NCBI GenBank assembly: GCA_035533095.1
Contig: DATLUM010000075.1
Location: 1 to 64,000 of the forward strand
DNA from: Acidimicrobiales bacterium
Lineage (GTDB): Bacteria > Actinomycetota > Acidimicrobiia > Acidimicrobiales > Palsa-688
Length of the DNA stretch: 64,000 nucleotides
Reading direction: 5' to 3'
In this document: piece by piece, positions 9,021 through 20,053 of the stretch
Position numbering within the stretch: position 1 is the stretch's first letter
Layout: every line of letters starts with the position of its first letter
The notes under the pieces: generated by a model
What the model was told of the DNA's origin: nothing
Databases searched by the model: none
The model's input: the letters and a program-made list of their open reading frames with translations, nothing else
Made by a program: the position numbers and the translations under genes

Positions 9021-11339
9021 ATGGCACCGACTCGATCGACCGGGGCCCGGCGGCTGGGGTCAGGACCACTAGTCATCGACGACGCGGCTGGGTCCGGCGG
9101 AACCGCTAGGGCGCTCGCCGATGACGTCGCTGATGGTCTGGGGAGTCGTCCGCGCCGGATACCTCCGCGCTGGTTGTACGACGAGCGGGGTTCCCACCTC
9201 TTCGAGGAGATCACGCGCATACCCGAGTACTACCCGACAGCGGCCGAACGGGAGATCCTCCTCGCGTACTCCGCTGACATCGCTGAGCGCTGCGGTGCCG
9301 AAGCCCTCGTCGAGTTGGGTCCGGGCGCGTCGGACAAGACAATCGCGCTGATCGATGCGCTGGCCGAAGCGGGAACGCTGCGCTCCTATACCGGTGTGGA
9401 CGTAGCGGGAGAGGCTCTGCGCGACTCGCTGGGATCGCTTTGCGAGCGGTTTCCCGACCTCGAGGTAACCGGCGTGGTCGGCGACTTCACTTGCGATCTC
9501 GACCGGGTGCCGACCGGTGACAACCGGCTCATCGTGTTCCTCGGCGGCACCGTCGGGAATCTCGGGCCTGCGGAACGTGCATCGTTTCTGTCAATGGTGG
9601 CGAAGAAGCTCTCTCCCGGCGAAGGTCTCTTGCTGGGCGTCGACCTCGTCAAGGACCCGGCAAGACTGCTCGCCGCGTACGACGACGCGGATGGGATCAC
9701 GGCCGAGTTCGAGAAGAACGTGCTGGCGGTGGTCAACCGTTCTCTGGACGCAGACTTCGACCTCGACCGTTTCGAATACCAGGCGCGGTGGGACAGCGAG
9801 CTGCTCGAAGTGCGAATGTCTTTGCGATCTGTGGGTGCCCAGACCGTTTCGTTGGGCGCATTGGATATGCGCCTCGACTTGGACGACGGCGAGGAGATCC
9901 ACACCGAGAGCAGCTACAAGTTCACCCGTGACGGGATCGCAGCGGAGCTCGAGCAGGCCGGTTTCGTGACGATGGGTTTGTGGACAGATCCCTGCGCGGA
10001 CTTCGCCGTGGTCTTGGCGCAACGCGCTTCATCCACCGAACCCCTTGTCGGGATGCCGCAGCACGGCGGGGCAACGAAGCAGGCCGGAACGGTCGCGCCG
10101 CCCAGCCCTGACATCCACTCCTACCACGCCGTGCGCACGGCAACCGAGGCTCTTGCAGCGCCGCTGTCGCCCGAAGACCAGACAGTTCAGACCATGCCCG
10201 ACGTGAGCCCGACCAAATGGCACCGCGCCCACGTCACCTGGTTCTTCGAGCAGTTCGTTCTCATGCCTCACCGTGACGGCTACCGTCCCGTGGACGAGAG
10301 GTACCTGTACCTCTGGAACTCGTACTACGAGGGAGCCGGGCCGCGGCACCCCCGCCCGGACAGAGGGCATATAAGTCGCCCGGGGGTCGGAGAAGTGACC
10401 GCTTATCGCGACACCGTCGACGAGGCGATGCACGACCTGCTCTGCAGGGAACCTTCGCCCGCCGTACTCCGCCTGATCGAGCTCGGGCTGCACCACGAGC
10501 AGCAGCATCAGGAGTTGTTGCTGATGGATATCAAGCACGTCCTCGGCACGAACCCGCTCAAGCCGGCCTACCGCCTCACGCGCCCACCGGCGGCGGCTCC
10601 TGCCGGTTCGCTCAGCTGGACTCGGCACGAAGGTGGCGTCGAAGAGATCGGCGTGAATTCCGGTGAGCACTTCGCTTTCGACAACGAGAGCCCGCGCCAT
10701 CGCGTCTATCTCGATCCGTTCGAGATCGCGGATCGCCTCGTCACCGTCGGCGAATGGCTGGAGTTCGTCGACGACGGCGGGTACCAGCGACCCGAGCTGT
10801 GGCTGTCCGACGGCTGGGCTTGGCTGTCGAGCTCGCCCGGGGCGCCCAGGCAGGCACCTCTGTACTGGTGGTGCGAGGATGGCGTTTGGTGGGCTTACAC
10901 CCTCTACGGGCCCGCGCCGATCGACCCGGCGCTGCCGGTGGTGCACGTCAGCTATTACGAAGCCGACGCGTTCGCCCGCTGGGCGGGAGCTCGCCTGCCG
11001 ACCGAGGAGGAGTGGGAAGCCGTCGCGTCGCGCCAGGCGGAACCGTCCGCGCCGGCGATCGCCCTGCATCCGGACACCGCCGTCGAGAGCGGCATCACCC
11101 AGCTGTACGGCTCGGCGTGGCAGTGGACTTCGAGCGCCTACCTGCCCTATCCCGGATTCGAGCCGGCCGCGGGGGCCGTAGGGGAGTACAACGGGAAGTT
11201 CATGGTCGGCCAGCACGTGCTCAGAGGCGGTGCCGCCATCACGCCGCCAGGTCACACCCGGGTCACCTATCGCAACTTCTTCCCGCCGGCCGCTCAGTGG
11301 CCGATGACGGGAGTCCGCTTGGCGCGAAACTCCGATTAG
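9021..11339 (+). CDS. Ergothioneine biosynthesis fusion: EgtD methyltransferase + EgtB sulfoxide synthase
   Basis: 772 residues in one frame. Residues about 30-335 are EgtD, the SAM-dependent histidine N-alpha-trimethyltransferase: RRIPPRWLYDERGSHLFEEI, ALVELGPGASDKT, VVGDFTCDLDRVP, FLGGTVGNL, TESSYKF. Residues about 365-520 are the DinB-like domain of EgtB, with TKWHRAHVTWFFEQF and the iron-binding HHEQQHQELLLMDIKH. Residues about 525-770 are its formylglycine-generating-enzyme-like domain (HRVYLDPFEIADRLVTVGEW, WQWTSSAYLPYPGF, GGAAITPPGHTRVTYRNFF). The protein would make hercynine and then join it to gamma-glutamylcysteine or cysteine. Bacteria usually have separate egtB and egtD; this order matches fungal Egt1. 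egtA, egtC and egtE are not beside it. Confidence 0.92.
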   Translation: MAPTRSTGARRLGSGPLVIDDAAGSGGTARALADDVADGLGSRPRRIPPRWLYDERGSHLFEEITRIPEYYPTAAEREILLAYSADIAERCGAEALVELGPGASDKTIALIDALAEAGTLRSYTGVDVAGEALRDSLGSLCERFPDLEVTGVVGDFTCDLDRVPTGDNRLIVFLGGTVGNLGPAERASFLSMVAKKLSPGEGLLLGVDLVKDPARLLAAYDDADGITAEFEKNVLAVVNRSLDADFDLDRFEYQARWDSELLEVRMSLRSVGAQTVSLGALDMRLDLDDGEEIHTESSYKFTRDGIAAELEQAGFVTMGLWTDPCADFAVVLAQRASSTEPLVGMPQHGGATKQAGTVAPPSPDIHSYHAVRTATEALAAPLSPEDQTVQTMPDVSPTKWHRAHVTWFFEQFVLMPHRDGYRPVDERYLYLWNSYYEGAGPRHPRPDRGHISRPGVGEVTAYRDTVDEAMHDLLCREPSPAVLRLIELGLHHEQQHQELLLMDIKHVLGTNPLKPAYRLTRPPAAAPAGSLSWTRHEGGVEEIGVNSGEHFAFDNESPRHRVYLDPFEIADRLVTVGEWLEFVDDGGYQRPELWLSDGWAWLSSSPGAPRQAPLYWWCEDGVWWAYTLYGPAPIDPALPVVHVSYYEADAFARWAGARLPTEEEWEAVASRQAEPSAPAIALHPDTAVESGITQLYGSAWQWTSSAYLPYPGFEPAAGAVGEYNGKFMVGQHVLRGGAAITPPGHTRVTYRNFFPPAAQWPMTGVRLARNSD

Positions 11340-11367
11340 CCCCCAACTCCATTAGCCCGTGCGTGGA

Positions 11368-11401
11368 AGGGCCGCCGCCGCGGGAGGACGGCGGCGGCCC
11401 T
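11368..11401 (+). terminator. Terminator after the egtD-egtB fusion
   Basis: A perfect 13-bp GC-rich stem (AGGGCCGCCGCCG at 11368-11380 with 11389-11401) and an 8-nt loop, 28 nt after the stop. A smaller inverted repeat, ATCTCT/AGAGAT at 11474-11490, lies before the convergent DUF1015 gene. Confidence 0.8.
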
Positions 11402-11531
11402 TGTACCCGGGCGGGATGAGGAGGTACCCACCCGAATCCACCTGCGCGCTCGACATCGTGGACGAGCGACCCAATCTCTAGCTGAGAGATTACTGAGGAT
11501 CAGCGAAGAAAGACGGTCGGGTCCCCGCGGC

Positions 11532-12770
11532 TCACCCCAGCAGTTCCCTGATGACCATGCCGGTGCGCGGCTTGGGCCAGAAGAACGTGGTTTTCGGAGG
11601 CATGCGCACCCCGCCTGCTGCGATCGAGGCGATCTGCTCGACGGATGCGGGCCGCAGCAGGACCGCCGCGTCCACCTGACCGGCCGCGACGGCTGCAGCA
11701 CAGTTGTCCCAGCCGTGCTGGAAGGCCAGGTGGTGCCCGGGGATGCCTGCAAGCGCCACGTCGAGACGGCTGCTGTCGAGGTTGTGGGTGGCCGCGCTCG
11801 TCACGGATTCACGGGGCCTTGCCAGCCACGCCCCTGCGGGAGTGAGAACCGCCAGTGCGCCGGCGTCGTCCATCCGCATGAGGATCGTCCTGTCGACCGG
11901 AGCGGTCGGTGTCACGTCGAACCACTCTTCGAGAGCGGAGGGAAGGTCGCACCCGTCCGGCAGGTCGCTGATCAACCGGTGAATGGCCTGGACCGTCAGC
12001 TGGTCTGGTGACAGCTCCACGACGAGCGCCAGCACGGAGCCGTCGGACTCGCTCGCCATGCCGGTCGCCGCCCTTTCACGCTGGTAGTTGAGCGCCGTCT
12101 CGAATCTGTGGTGTCCGTCCGCGATGAGAATCGGCTGCGATTCGACCGCGGACCGTATGGCATCCACCCGGTCGGCGTCGGTTATCGGCCACAGCTCGTG
12201 TAGAACCCGGTCAGGGTCTGCTGCGTGGTCCGCGGGATGCTCCGGCGGTTCCATCAGCTTGCTGAGCCCGGTCGACGGGCTGAGCCCCCAGATGGGGGAG
12301 AGGTTCGCGCGAGTGGCGCGCAGCAGCTCGAGGCGGTCCGTCTTGGCCTTGGGCGTGGTCTCCTCGTGAGGGAGTATCCCGGCGCCCGGTGGTTCCAGCC
12401 CGAGCGCACCCATGACCCCGACCGTCTGGCGTCGTTCGCCTGAGGGGTCGACGAAGGTCATGCGGTACCCGTAGAAGGCCGGGAGCTGGTCGCGGTGCAG
12501 CACCCCGCCGTCCCTCCACGCGTCCAGGAGCCGCGCTGCCGTCTCGTAACGATCAGGGATCGCGCCTGGGGACCCCGATGCCTGGTCCTCCAGGTGCTCG
12601 GGCTCGTCTTGTGGGAGCTCGAGGCGCACGACGTTGGTCGGGCTCCGGCCCATCAACGCGTTCCTCTCGGACTCCGATATCACGTCGTAGGGCGGGCAGA
12701 CCACGTCGTCGAGCGATCGAACGTGTGATCGCGAGTAGCGCAGTCCTGTGAAGGGCTCGAATCGGGGCAC
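11532..12770 (-). CDS. DUF1015 family protein
   Basis: 412 residues. It starts at GTG 12770 (VPRFEPFTGLRYS), with the family's opening CPPYDVIS at about residues 26-33 and its hallmark ILIADGHHRFETALNYQRE near the middle. The C-terminal part ends with TTFFWPKPRTGMVIREL. The family is widespread and soluble, and its function in actinobacteria is not established. TACGCA at 12783-12778 lies 13 nt before the start, a near match to the leaderless pattern. The gene is divergent from the HAD-IIA gene, with 26 bp between starts. Confidence 0.85.
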   Translation of the reverse strand: MPRFEPFTGLRYSRSHVRSLDDVVCPPYDVISESERNALMGRSPTNVVRLELPQDEPEHLEDQASGSPGAIPDRYETAARLLDAWRDGGVLHRDQLPAFYGYRMTFVDPSGERRQTVGVMGALGLEPPGAGILPHEETTPKAKTDRLELLRATRANLSPIWGLSPSTGLSKLMEPPEHPADHAADPDRVLHELWPITDADRVDAIRSAVESQPILIADGHHRFETALNYQRERAATGMASESDGSVLALVVELSPDQLTVQAIHRLISDLPDGCDLPSALEEWFDVTPTAPVDRTILMRMDDAGALAVLTPAGAWLARPRESVTSAATHNLDSSRLDVALAGIPGHHLAFQHGWDNCAAAVAAGQVDAAVLLRPASVEQIASIAAGGVRMPPKTTFFWPKPRTGMVIRELLG

Positions 12771-12796
12771 GGGCAACTGCGTAGCAGACTGTCGGG

Positions 12797-13543
12797 ATGC
12801 TCTGGGTTCTCGACCTCGACGGAGTGGTATGGCTCGCCGGTTCCGCGATCGAGGGTTCAGCCGGCGCAGTCGAACGATTGCGCGCTGCTGGCGAGAGCGT
12901 CGCCTTTGTGACCAACAACTCCACTCCCAACCTCGCCCGCTACGTCCGCATGCTGGCCGGTGTGGGATTGGAGGTGGACGAACAAGAGCTGGTGACCTCT
13001 GCGCAAGCCGCCGCGTCGATGCTCGTCGAAGGGTCGACGGCAGTCTGCGTCGGGGGCGATGGCCTCGCAGAGGCGCTCGTGCAGCGCAAGGTGAACCTGG
13101 TGGATGCCGGATCCCGGCCCGACTCGGTCGTCGTCGGTCGGACTGTGGCACTCGACTTCGTGGAGCTCGCGGCGGCAGCGCGAGCCATCCGGGAAGGGTC
13201 CCGGTTCATCGCCACGAACACGGATGCGACCTTCCCGACCCCGCATGGCCTGGAGCCAGGAGCAGGTGCGCTCGTCGCCTACCTGGAGGTGGCGTCAGGC
13301 GTCAAAGCCGAACCCGCTGGCAAGCCGGCGGCGCCGATGGCCGACCTGCTGCTCGCGCGTTTCGGCCCGCCGGGCATCGTCGTCGGCGATCGCCCCGACA
13401 CCGACGGGCGCTTCGCGCAGCGCCTCGGCGTGGACTTCGCTCTGGTCCTCACTGGCGTCACCAGCAAGGCCGATCTCCCTGTCGAACCGGAGCCTGCGCT
13501 CGTGGCCGAGGACCTCGCCGGGGTCGTGGCAGAGAAGCTGTGA
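12797..13543 (+). CDS. HAD-superfamily hydrolase, class IIA (NagD-like)
   Basis: 248 residues. Motifs: WVLDLDGVVWLAG (I), FVTNNSTPN (II), GKPAAPMADLLL (lysine motif III) and VVGDRPDTDGRFAQRLG (IV). HAD-IIA enzymes dephosphorylate small phosphoesters; the exact substrate is not readable. It heads the block HAD-IIA, histone-like, tlyA, NAD kinase, recN, as in M. tuberculosis Rv1692-Rv1696. Confidence 0.88.
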   Translation: MLWVLDLDGVVWLAGSAIEGSAGAVERLRAAGESVAFVTNNSTPNLARYVRMLAGVGLEVDEQELVTSAQAAASMLVEGSTAVCVGGDGLAEALVQRKVNLVDAGSRPDSVVVGRTVALDFVELAAAARAIREGSRFIATNTDATFPTPHGLEPGAGALVAYLEVASGVKAEPAGKPAAPMADLLLARFGPPGIVVGDRPDTDGRFAQRLGVDFALVLTGVTSKADLPVEPEPALVAEDLAGVVAEKL

Positions 13544-13552
13544 CCTCCAAGG

Positions 13553-13558
13553 TACGAT
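13553..13558 (+). promoter_or_regulatory. -10 element, leaderless
   Basis: TACGAT 11 nt before ATG 13564. Confidence 0.45.
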
Positions 13559-13563
13559 ACGGC

Positions 13564-14037
13564 ATGGCACCAGATGAACGGTTCAAGAAGTACCAGGAGG
13601 CCGGGGCCGACTTCCTGGAGACGGCTAGGGTCCGCGCGGAAGAGTTTCTGCGGGAGTTGTCCAAGGCGGGTGAGAGCACGCAACGGCAGGGGCGCGACGC
13701 GCTGGACGATCTGCGGGACGGAAGTCGCAAGGGGACCGAGCAACTGATCGCGTCGATACGCAACGAGATCCGCTCGCAACTGTCGCTCCTCGGCCTCGCC
13801 ACCAAGGAGGACCTGGCCGCCCTGGAACGCCGACTGGGAGGCAGCGCCGGCGCATCTAGGACGGCGTCCGCCAAGAAGACCACATCGAAGAGCGCCGCGG
13901 CGAGGAAGGCGGCGCCGCGCAAGGCGGCGACGAAGTCGTCGGGGTCGAGCGCGTCGGGGGCCACCAAGCGGGCCTCCGCCACCAAGTCTCCGGCCAAGAA
14001 GGCCTCTGCGTCCAAGAAGGCCACGGGGCGCGCCTGA
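13564..14037 (+). CDS. Coiled-coil protein with histone H1-like Lys/Ala/Ser tail
   Basis: 157 residues. Residues 1-98 look helical and amphipathic (FKKYQEAGADFLETARVRAE, LTKEDLAALERRL-like segments), resembling phasin or heparin-binding haemagglutinin-type coiled coils. Residues about 104-157 are almost only Lys, Ala, Ser, Thr and Arg (KSAAARKAAPRKAATK and similar), like bacterial histone H1-like tails. I infer nucleic-acid or polyanion binding. It sits where M. tuberculosis has the small gene Rv1693, before tlyA. Its stop overlaps the likely CTG start of tlyA. Confidence 0.8.
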   Translation: MAPDERFKKYQEAGADFLETARVRAEEFLRELSKAGESTQRQGRDALDDLRDGSRKGTEQLIASIRNEIRSQLSLLGLATKEDLAALERRLGGSAGASRTASAKKTTSKSAAARKAAPRKAATKSSGSSASGATKRASATKSPAKKASASKKATGRA

Positions 14038-14861
14038 CAACACGGCGCCGGCTGGACGCGGAACTGGTCAGGCGCCGGCTCGCCCTCAGCCGCGCCCAGG
14101 CCGCCGAGGTCATCACCGCGGGATCGGTTCTCGTCGGCGGCTCGGTCGCGGAGAAGCCTTCGCGGCTGGTCGCCGCCGACGAAGCGATCGAGCTGGTCGG
14201 TCCGCCACCGAGGTTCGTCGGCCGGGGCGGCGAGAAGCTCGATGCCGCGCTGGAGCGGTTCGGCCTCGACGTCGCAGGTCTTCGGGCGCTCGACGCTGGC
14301 GCGTCGACGGGCGGGTTCACCGACTGCCTCTTGCAGCGGGGGGCGACCTCGGTGGTCGCGGTGGACGTCGGGCGCGGCCAGCTGCACGAGAGGCTCCGCG
14401 CCGACGCTCGGGTCGAGGTCCTCGAGCGGACCCACATCGGTGACCTCGCTCCCGATCGTTTTGGAGAGCAGCGGTTCGGACTCGTCGTGGCGGACCTGTC
14501 GTTCATCTCGCTCACCCGTGTAGCACGCGCCCTGGTTGATCTCACCGGTGACGGCGGCCATCTGGTCCTTCTCGTCAAGCCGCAGTTCGAAGCCGGCAGG
14601 CGCGAGGCGGCACGGGGGCGCGGTGTCATCCGCGACCCGGCGGTTTGGCGCCGGGTCCTCGAGGAGGTCATAACCGCGTTCCACGGGGCGGGAGCGGCCA
14701 TGATGGGAGTGATGCCATCGCCCTTGCGCGGCGCCGACGGCAACGTCGAATTCCTCGTCTCGCTCATCCGCAGAGCGGGGTCCATCCCTGGTTTGGTCCC
14801 CGATGATCAGGCCGCCATCGACACTGCGGTAGCCGCGGCGATCGGCGAAGGCGTCCGCTGA
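14034..14861 (+). CDS. tlyA: TlyA family rRNA 2'-O-methyltransferase
   Basis: About 275 residues. An S4 RNA-binding domain (RRRLDAELVRRRLALSRAQAA ending near residue 65) is followed by GRGGEKLDAALERF and a FtsJ-type SAM methyltransferase domain with LDAGASTGGFTDCLLQRGA, VVADLSFISLTRV, LLVKPQFEAGRR and GADGNVEFL. It methylates riboses in 16S and 23S rRNA in relatives. The S4 domain starts right after the previous gene, and no ATG, GTG or TTG exists in frame for over 100 nt upstream. CTG 14034, which overlaps the preceding TGA stop as CTGA, gives the expected N-terminus LTTRRRLDAEL. The stop shares one base with the next gene. Confidence 0.88.
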   Translation: MTTRRRLDAELVRRRLALSRAQAAEVITAGSVLVGGSVAEKPSRLVAADEAIELVGPPPRFVGRGGEKLDAALERFGLDVAGLRALDAGASTGGFTDCLLQRGATSVVAVDVGRGQLHERLRADARVEVLERTHIGDLAPDRFGEQRFGLVVADLSFISLTRVARALVDLTGDGGHLVLLVKPQFEAGRREAARGRGVIRDPAVWRRVLEEVITAFHGAGAAMMGVMPSPLRGADGNVEFLVSLIRRAGSIPGLVPDDQAAIDTAVAAAIGEGVR

Positions 14862-15745
14862 TGGCGAACATTGGTTTCGTCGCGCACGCCCAGAGGGAAG
14901 GGGCGCTGGCGCTCGCCAACGAGACCGTCGAGTGGCTCCGAGCCCAGGGCCACACCGCGTCCGTCATAGGTGGTGTGGGCGACGCGGGGCCCGGTCCGGT
15001 GGCTCCCGCCGACGCAGCAGACACAGGGGGCTCAGCGGCAGGTTTGGATCTGGCCGTGAGCCTCGGAGGCGACGGCACGATGTTGCGGACCGTGGACCTC
15101 GTCAGCCAGCAAGGGGTGCCGGTGCTCGGGGTGAACCTCGGCCATCTCGGCTACCTCACCGCTGTCGAGCCCGACGAGCTGCGGGACTCATTGAAGCGAT
15201 TCCTCGCGGGCGATTACCAGGTCGAGGCGAGGATGACCCTCGACGTCTCGGTGAGCGACGGCGAAGCCAGTGCCCTTTCGGTTCTTCACCGCAGCGCCCT
15301 CAACGACCTCGTGCTGCAGCGAGCAGCGGGGGGCCACACAGTCAACGCCGAGGTGGCGGTCAACGGCTCGCCGTTTCTCACCTTCGCGGCCGACTCGATC
15401 ATCCTCGCGACGCCCACCGGCTCCACGGCGTACAACCTGTCGGCTCGCGGGCCCATCGTGTCGCCCAGGGCGCGTGTGCAGATCCTGACACCGGTGGCAC
15501 CGCACATGCTCTTCGACAGGTCCCTGATCCTCGACGAGGAGGACGAGGTGTCCGTCAAGCTGCGAGGGGACCACCCTGCCGACCTGGTTGTGGACGGGTG
15601 GAAGGCCGCAACGTTGCGCCCCGGTCAGACCCTGCACTCGCGCCGGGGCGACCGCGACGCCCTGCTCGTCCGCTTCGCGGAGCGCGACTTCCACGACATC
15701 CTCAAGCGCAAGTTCAACCTCGGCGGCCCCAACCTGAGCTCCTGA
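14861..15745 (+). CDS. nadK: NAD kinase
   Basis: 294 residues. Motifs: AVSLGGDGTMLRTV (GGDG, catalytic aspartate), GVNLGHLGYLT, RSALNDLVLQR (NE/D motif) and ATPTGSTAYNLSARGPIV. It phosphorylates NAD to NADP using ATP or polyphosphate. ATG 14861 overlaps the tlyA stop by one base, so the genes are translationally coupled. recN follows after 1 bp. Confidence 0.95.
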   Translation: MANIGFVAHAQREGALALANETVEWLRAQGHTASVIGGVGDAGPGPVAPADAADTGGSAAGLDLAVSLGGDGTMLRTVDLVSQQGVPVLGVNLGHLGYLTAVEPDELRDSLKRFLAGDYQVEARMTLDVSVSDGEASALSVLHRSALNDLVLQRAAGGHTVNAEVAVNGSPFLTFAADSIILATPTGSTAYNLSARGPIVSPRARVQILTPVAPHMLFDRSLILDEEDEVSVKLRGDHPADLVVDGWKAATLRPGQTLHSRRGDRDALLVRFAERDFHDILKRKFNLGGPNLSS

Positions 15746-15746
15746 C

Positions 15747-17393
15747 ATGCTTGTCGAGCTTCGAGTGTCGAACCTGGGGGTCATCGAGGACCTGACGCTT
15801 CATCTCGGTCCGGGCATGACCACCCTCACCGGCGAGACAGGTGCCGGCAAGACCCTCATCGTCGACGCGATAGGCCTTCTGCTCGGAGCAGCCGCCGATC
15901 CGGTGATGGTCAGGCCGGGGGCGGCCGAGGCCGTCGTCGAAGGCCGCTTCCTCTCCGACGACGGCGAAGAAAGGATCCTCACCCGGGTCGTGCCGGCATC
16001 GGGGCGTTCCCGCGCATACGTCGACTCCCGGATGGCGGGCGCAGCACAGCTCGCGGAGATCGGCGCGGCTCTGGTCGACATGCACGGCCAGCACGGGCAC
16101 CAGTCCTTGTTACGGCCCGCGGTGCAAAGGGCGATGCTCGACACCTTCGCCGGAATCGGCACGGCCGAGGTCGACGCCCTTCGCGCCGAGCTGCGCAGGA
16201 TCGCCCAGGCTCAGGCGGACATCGGCGGCGATTCCCGCAACCGGGCCCGGGAGACCGATCTTCTCCGCTTCCAACTGGCAGAACTCGACGGTGCCGGGAT
16301 CGAGTCGCCCGGCGAGGACGACGCCCTTCGTTGCGAGGAGGAGAGGCTCGCCGATGCGACCTCCCTGCGGGACGCGGCGACCAGGGCTCATGAGCTGCTC
16401 GGCGGCGACGACAGCCTCTCGGACCGCGTCGGCGAGCTAGTGGCATTGCTCTCCGGGAAGCAGCCGCTGGCGGGGCTGCGGGATCGCCTGGTCGCTATCG
16501 GGGACGAGATAGCAGACATTGCCCGCGACGCCCGCTCGGCCGCGGAAGGCTTCGAGGACGACCCGCAGCGCCTCGGAGAGGTCGGAGCCCGCCGGCAGGT
16601 GCTGACCGAGCTTCGTCGCAAATACGGCGACACCCTGGCCGACGTGATCGCGTACCGGGAGGAGGCGCGCTCCCGGCTCGAGCTGCTCGAATCGTACGAC
16701 TCCAGGGCGGCGGCCCTGGAGGAGGACCACAAGAGGCTGTGCGCCGAGTTGGCAGACGCGGAACTGCGACTCTTCGAGTCCAGGCGCGCCGCTGCGCCGG
16801 CGCTCGGCTCATCGGTGGAGCAGAGGCTCCGCTCGCTTGCCATGCCGCATGCGACCTTCGAGGTGGAGGTCGACAGCGTCCCACCGGGTGACGCCGTCAC
16901 GTGGAAGCTCGGCGCCAACCCGGGTGAGGCCGTCCTGCCCCTGGCGAAGGTGGCCTCGGGAGGTGAGCTCGCGCGGGCGATGCTCGCCGCAAGGTTGGTG
17001 ACGGGGCCGGCGTTCCCGTCGAGGGTCGACGGCGGCGATGACCCCTCGCCCGAGGGTCCTTCGACGCTGGTGTTCGACGAGGTCGACGCAGGTATAGGCG
17101 GCGAGGCGGCGGCCGCAGTCGGACGGGCGCTGTCCGATCTGGGTCACGACTACCAGGTTCTGGTGGTCACCCATCTCCCCCAGGTGGCCGCGTTCGCGGA
17201 TGCTCACCTCGTCGTCCAGAAGAGGTCGGAGGGCGGCCGAACAGTCGCCGCGGTCGCCGCCGCCCAGGGAGAGGAACGCGTGATCGAGATGTCACGGATG
17301 CTTTCGGGCAGCCCGGACAGCGAGACGGCGCGACGCCACGCGGAGGAGCTCCTGGTGCAGGCCGGCGAGACCCCGGAGAGAGTCCAACAGTGA
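15747..17393 (+). CDS. recN: DNA repair protein RecN
   Basis: 548 residues. SMC-like ATPase: Walker A in TLTGETGAGKTLIVDAI, a central coiled coil from about 160 to 360, the ABC signature in KVASGGELARAMLAARL and Walker B in STLVFDEVDAGIGGEAA, then VLVVTHLPQVAAFAD. It acts in double-strand break repair. An insert of about 20 residues (TGPAFPSRVDGGDDPSPEG) lies between signature and Walker B. It is in an operon with nadK. Confidence 0.95.
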   Translation: MLVELRVSNLGVIEDLTLHLGPGMTTLTGETGAGKTLIVDAIGLLLGAAADPVMVRPGAAEAVVEGRFLSDDGEERILTRVVPASGRSRAYVDSRMAGAAQLAEIGAALVDMHGQHGHQSLLRPAVQRAMLDTFAGIGTAEVDALRAELRRIAQAQADIGGDSRNRARETDLLRFQLAELDGAGIESPGEDDALRCEEERLADATSLRDAATRAHELLGGDDSLSDRVGELVALLSGKQPLAGLRDRLVAIGDEIADIARDARSAAEGFEDDPQRLGEVGARRQVLTELRRKYGDTLADVIAYREEARSRLELLESYDSRAAALEEDHKRLCAELADAELRLFESRRAAAPALGSSVEQRLRSLAMPHATFEVEVDSVPPGDAVTWKLGANPGEAVLPLAKVASGGELARAMLAARLVTGPAFPSRVDGGDDPSPEGPSTLVFDEVDAGIGGEAAAAVGRALSDLGHDYQVLVVTHLPQVAAFADAHLVVQKRSEGGRTVAAVAAAQGEERVIEMSRMLSGSPDSETARRHAEELLVQAGETPERVQQ

Positions 17394-17407
17394 CGTCCTT
17401 CGCCTGA

Positions 17408-19676
<2,269 letters not shown>

Positions 19677-19692
19677 GGAGGCAGACGGGCAC

Positions 19693-19698
19693 TAGAAT
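19693..19698 (+). promoter_or_regulatory. -10 element, leaderless
   Basis: TAGAAT 13 nt before ATG 19706. Confidence 0.55.
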
Positions 19699-19705
19699 CG
19701 GGTGG

Positions 19706-20053
19706 ATGGCAGCTGAAGCGACCACCGAAGAACTACGCGAGGCCCTCGTGGAGGAGCGCGACTCGCTGCGGCGCCAGCTCGCCGAGCTAGGTCACGGTAC
19801 GAAAGGGTTGGATTACGACCCGAACTTCGCCGACTCGAGCCAGGTGACCGCCGAGCGGGGGGAGAACGAAGCGCTGGTCACGAAGCTCGTCGAGGCTCTC
19901 AACGAGGTCGAGCACGCTCTCGGCAAGTTCGACGACGGCAGCTACGGGGTCTGCGAGGCGTGCGGCAAGGAGATCGCCCTGGCGCGCCTCGAGGCCCGCC
20001 CAGAGGCGCGCCTGTGCATCGACTGCGCGGCGAAGGCCGCCAGCCGGCGCTGA
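19706..20053 (+). CDS. DksA/TraR family zinc-finger protein
   Basis: 115 residues. A helical N-terminal half (LREALVEERDSLRRQLAELG) is followed by LGKFDDGSYGVCEACGKEIA and ARLCIDCAAK, the C4 zinc finger of the DksA/TraR family. Such proteins bind RNA polymerase through its secondary channel or play a related regulatory part. The short length and the GxYGxCxxCG pattern fit the actinobacterial form. Its end overlaps or abuts the HD-domain gene. Confidence 0.88.
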   Translation: MAAEATTEELREALVEERDSLRRQLAELGHGTKGLDYDPNFADSSQVTAERGENEALVTKLVEALNEVEHALGKFDDGSYGVCEACGKEIALARLEARPEARLCIDCAAKAASRR

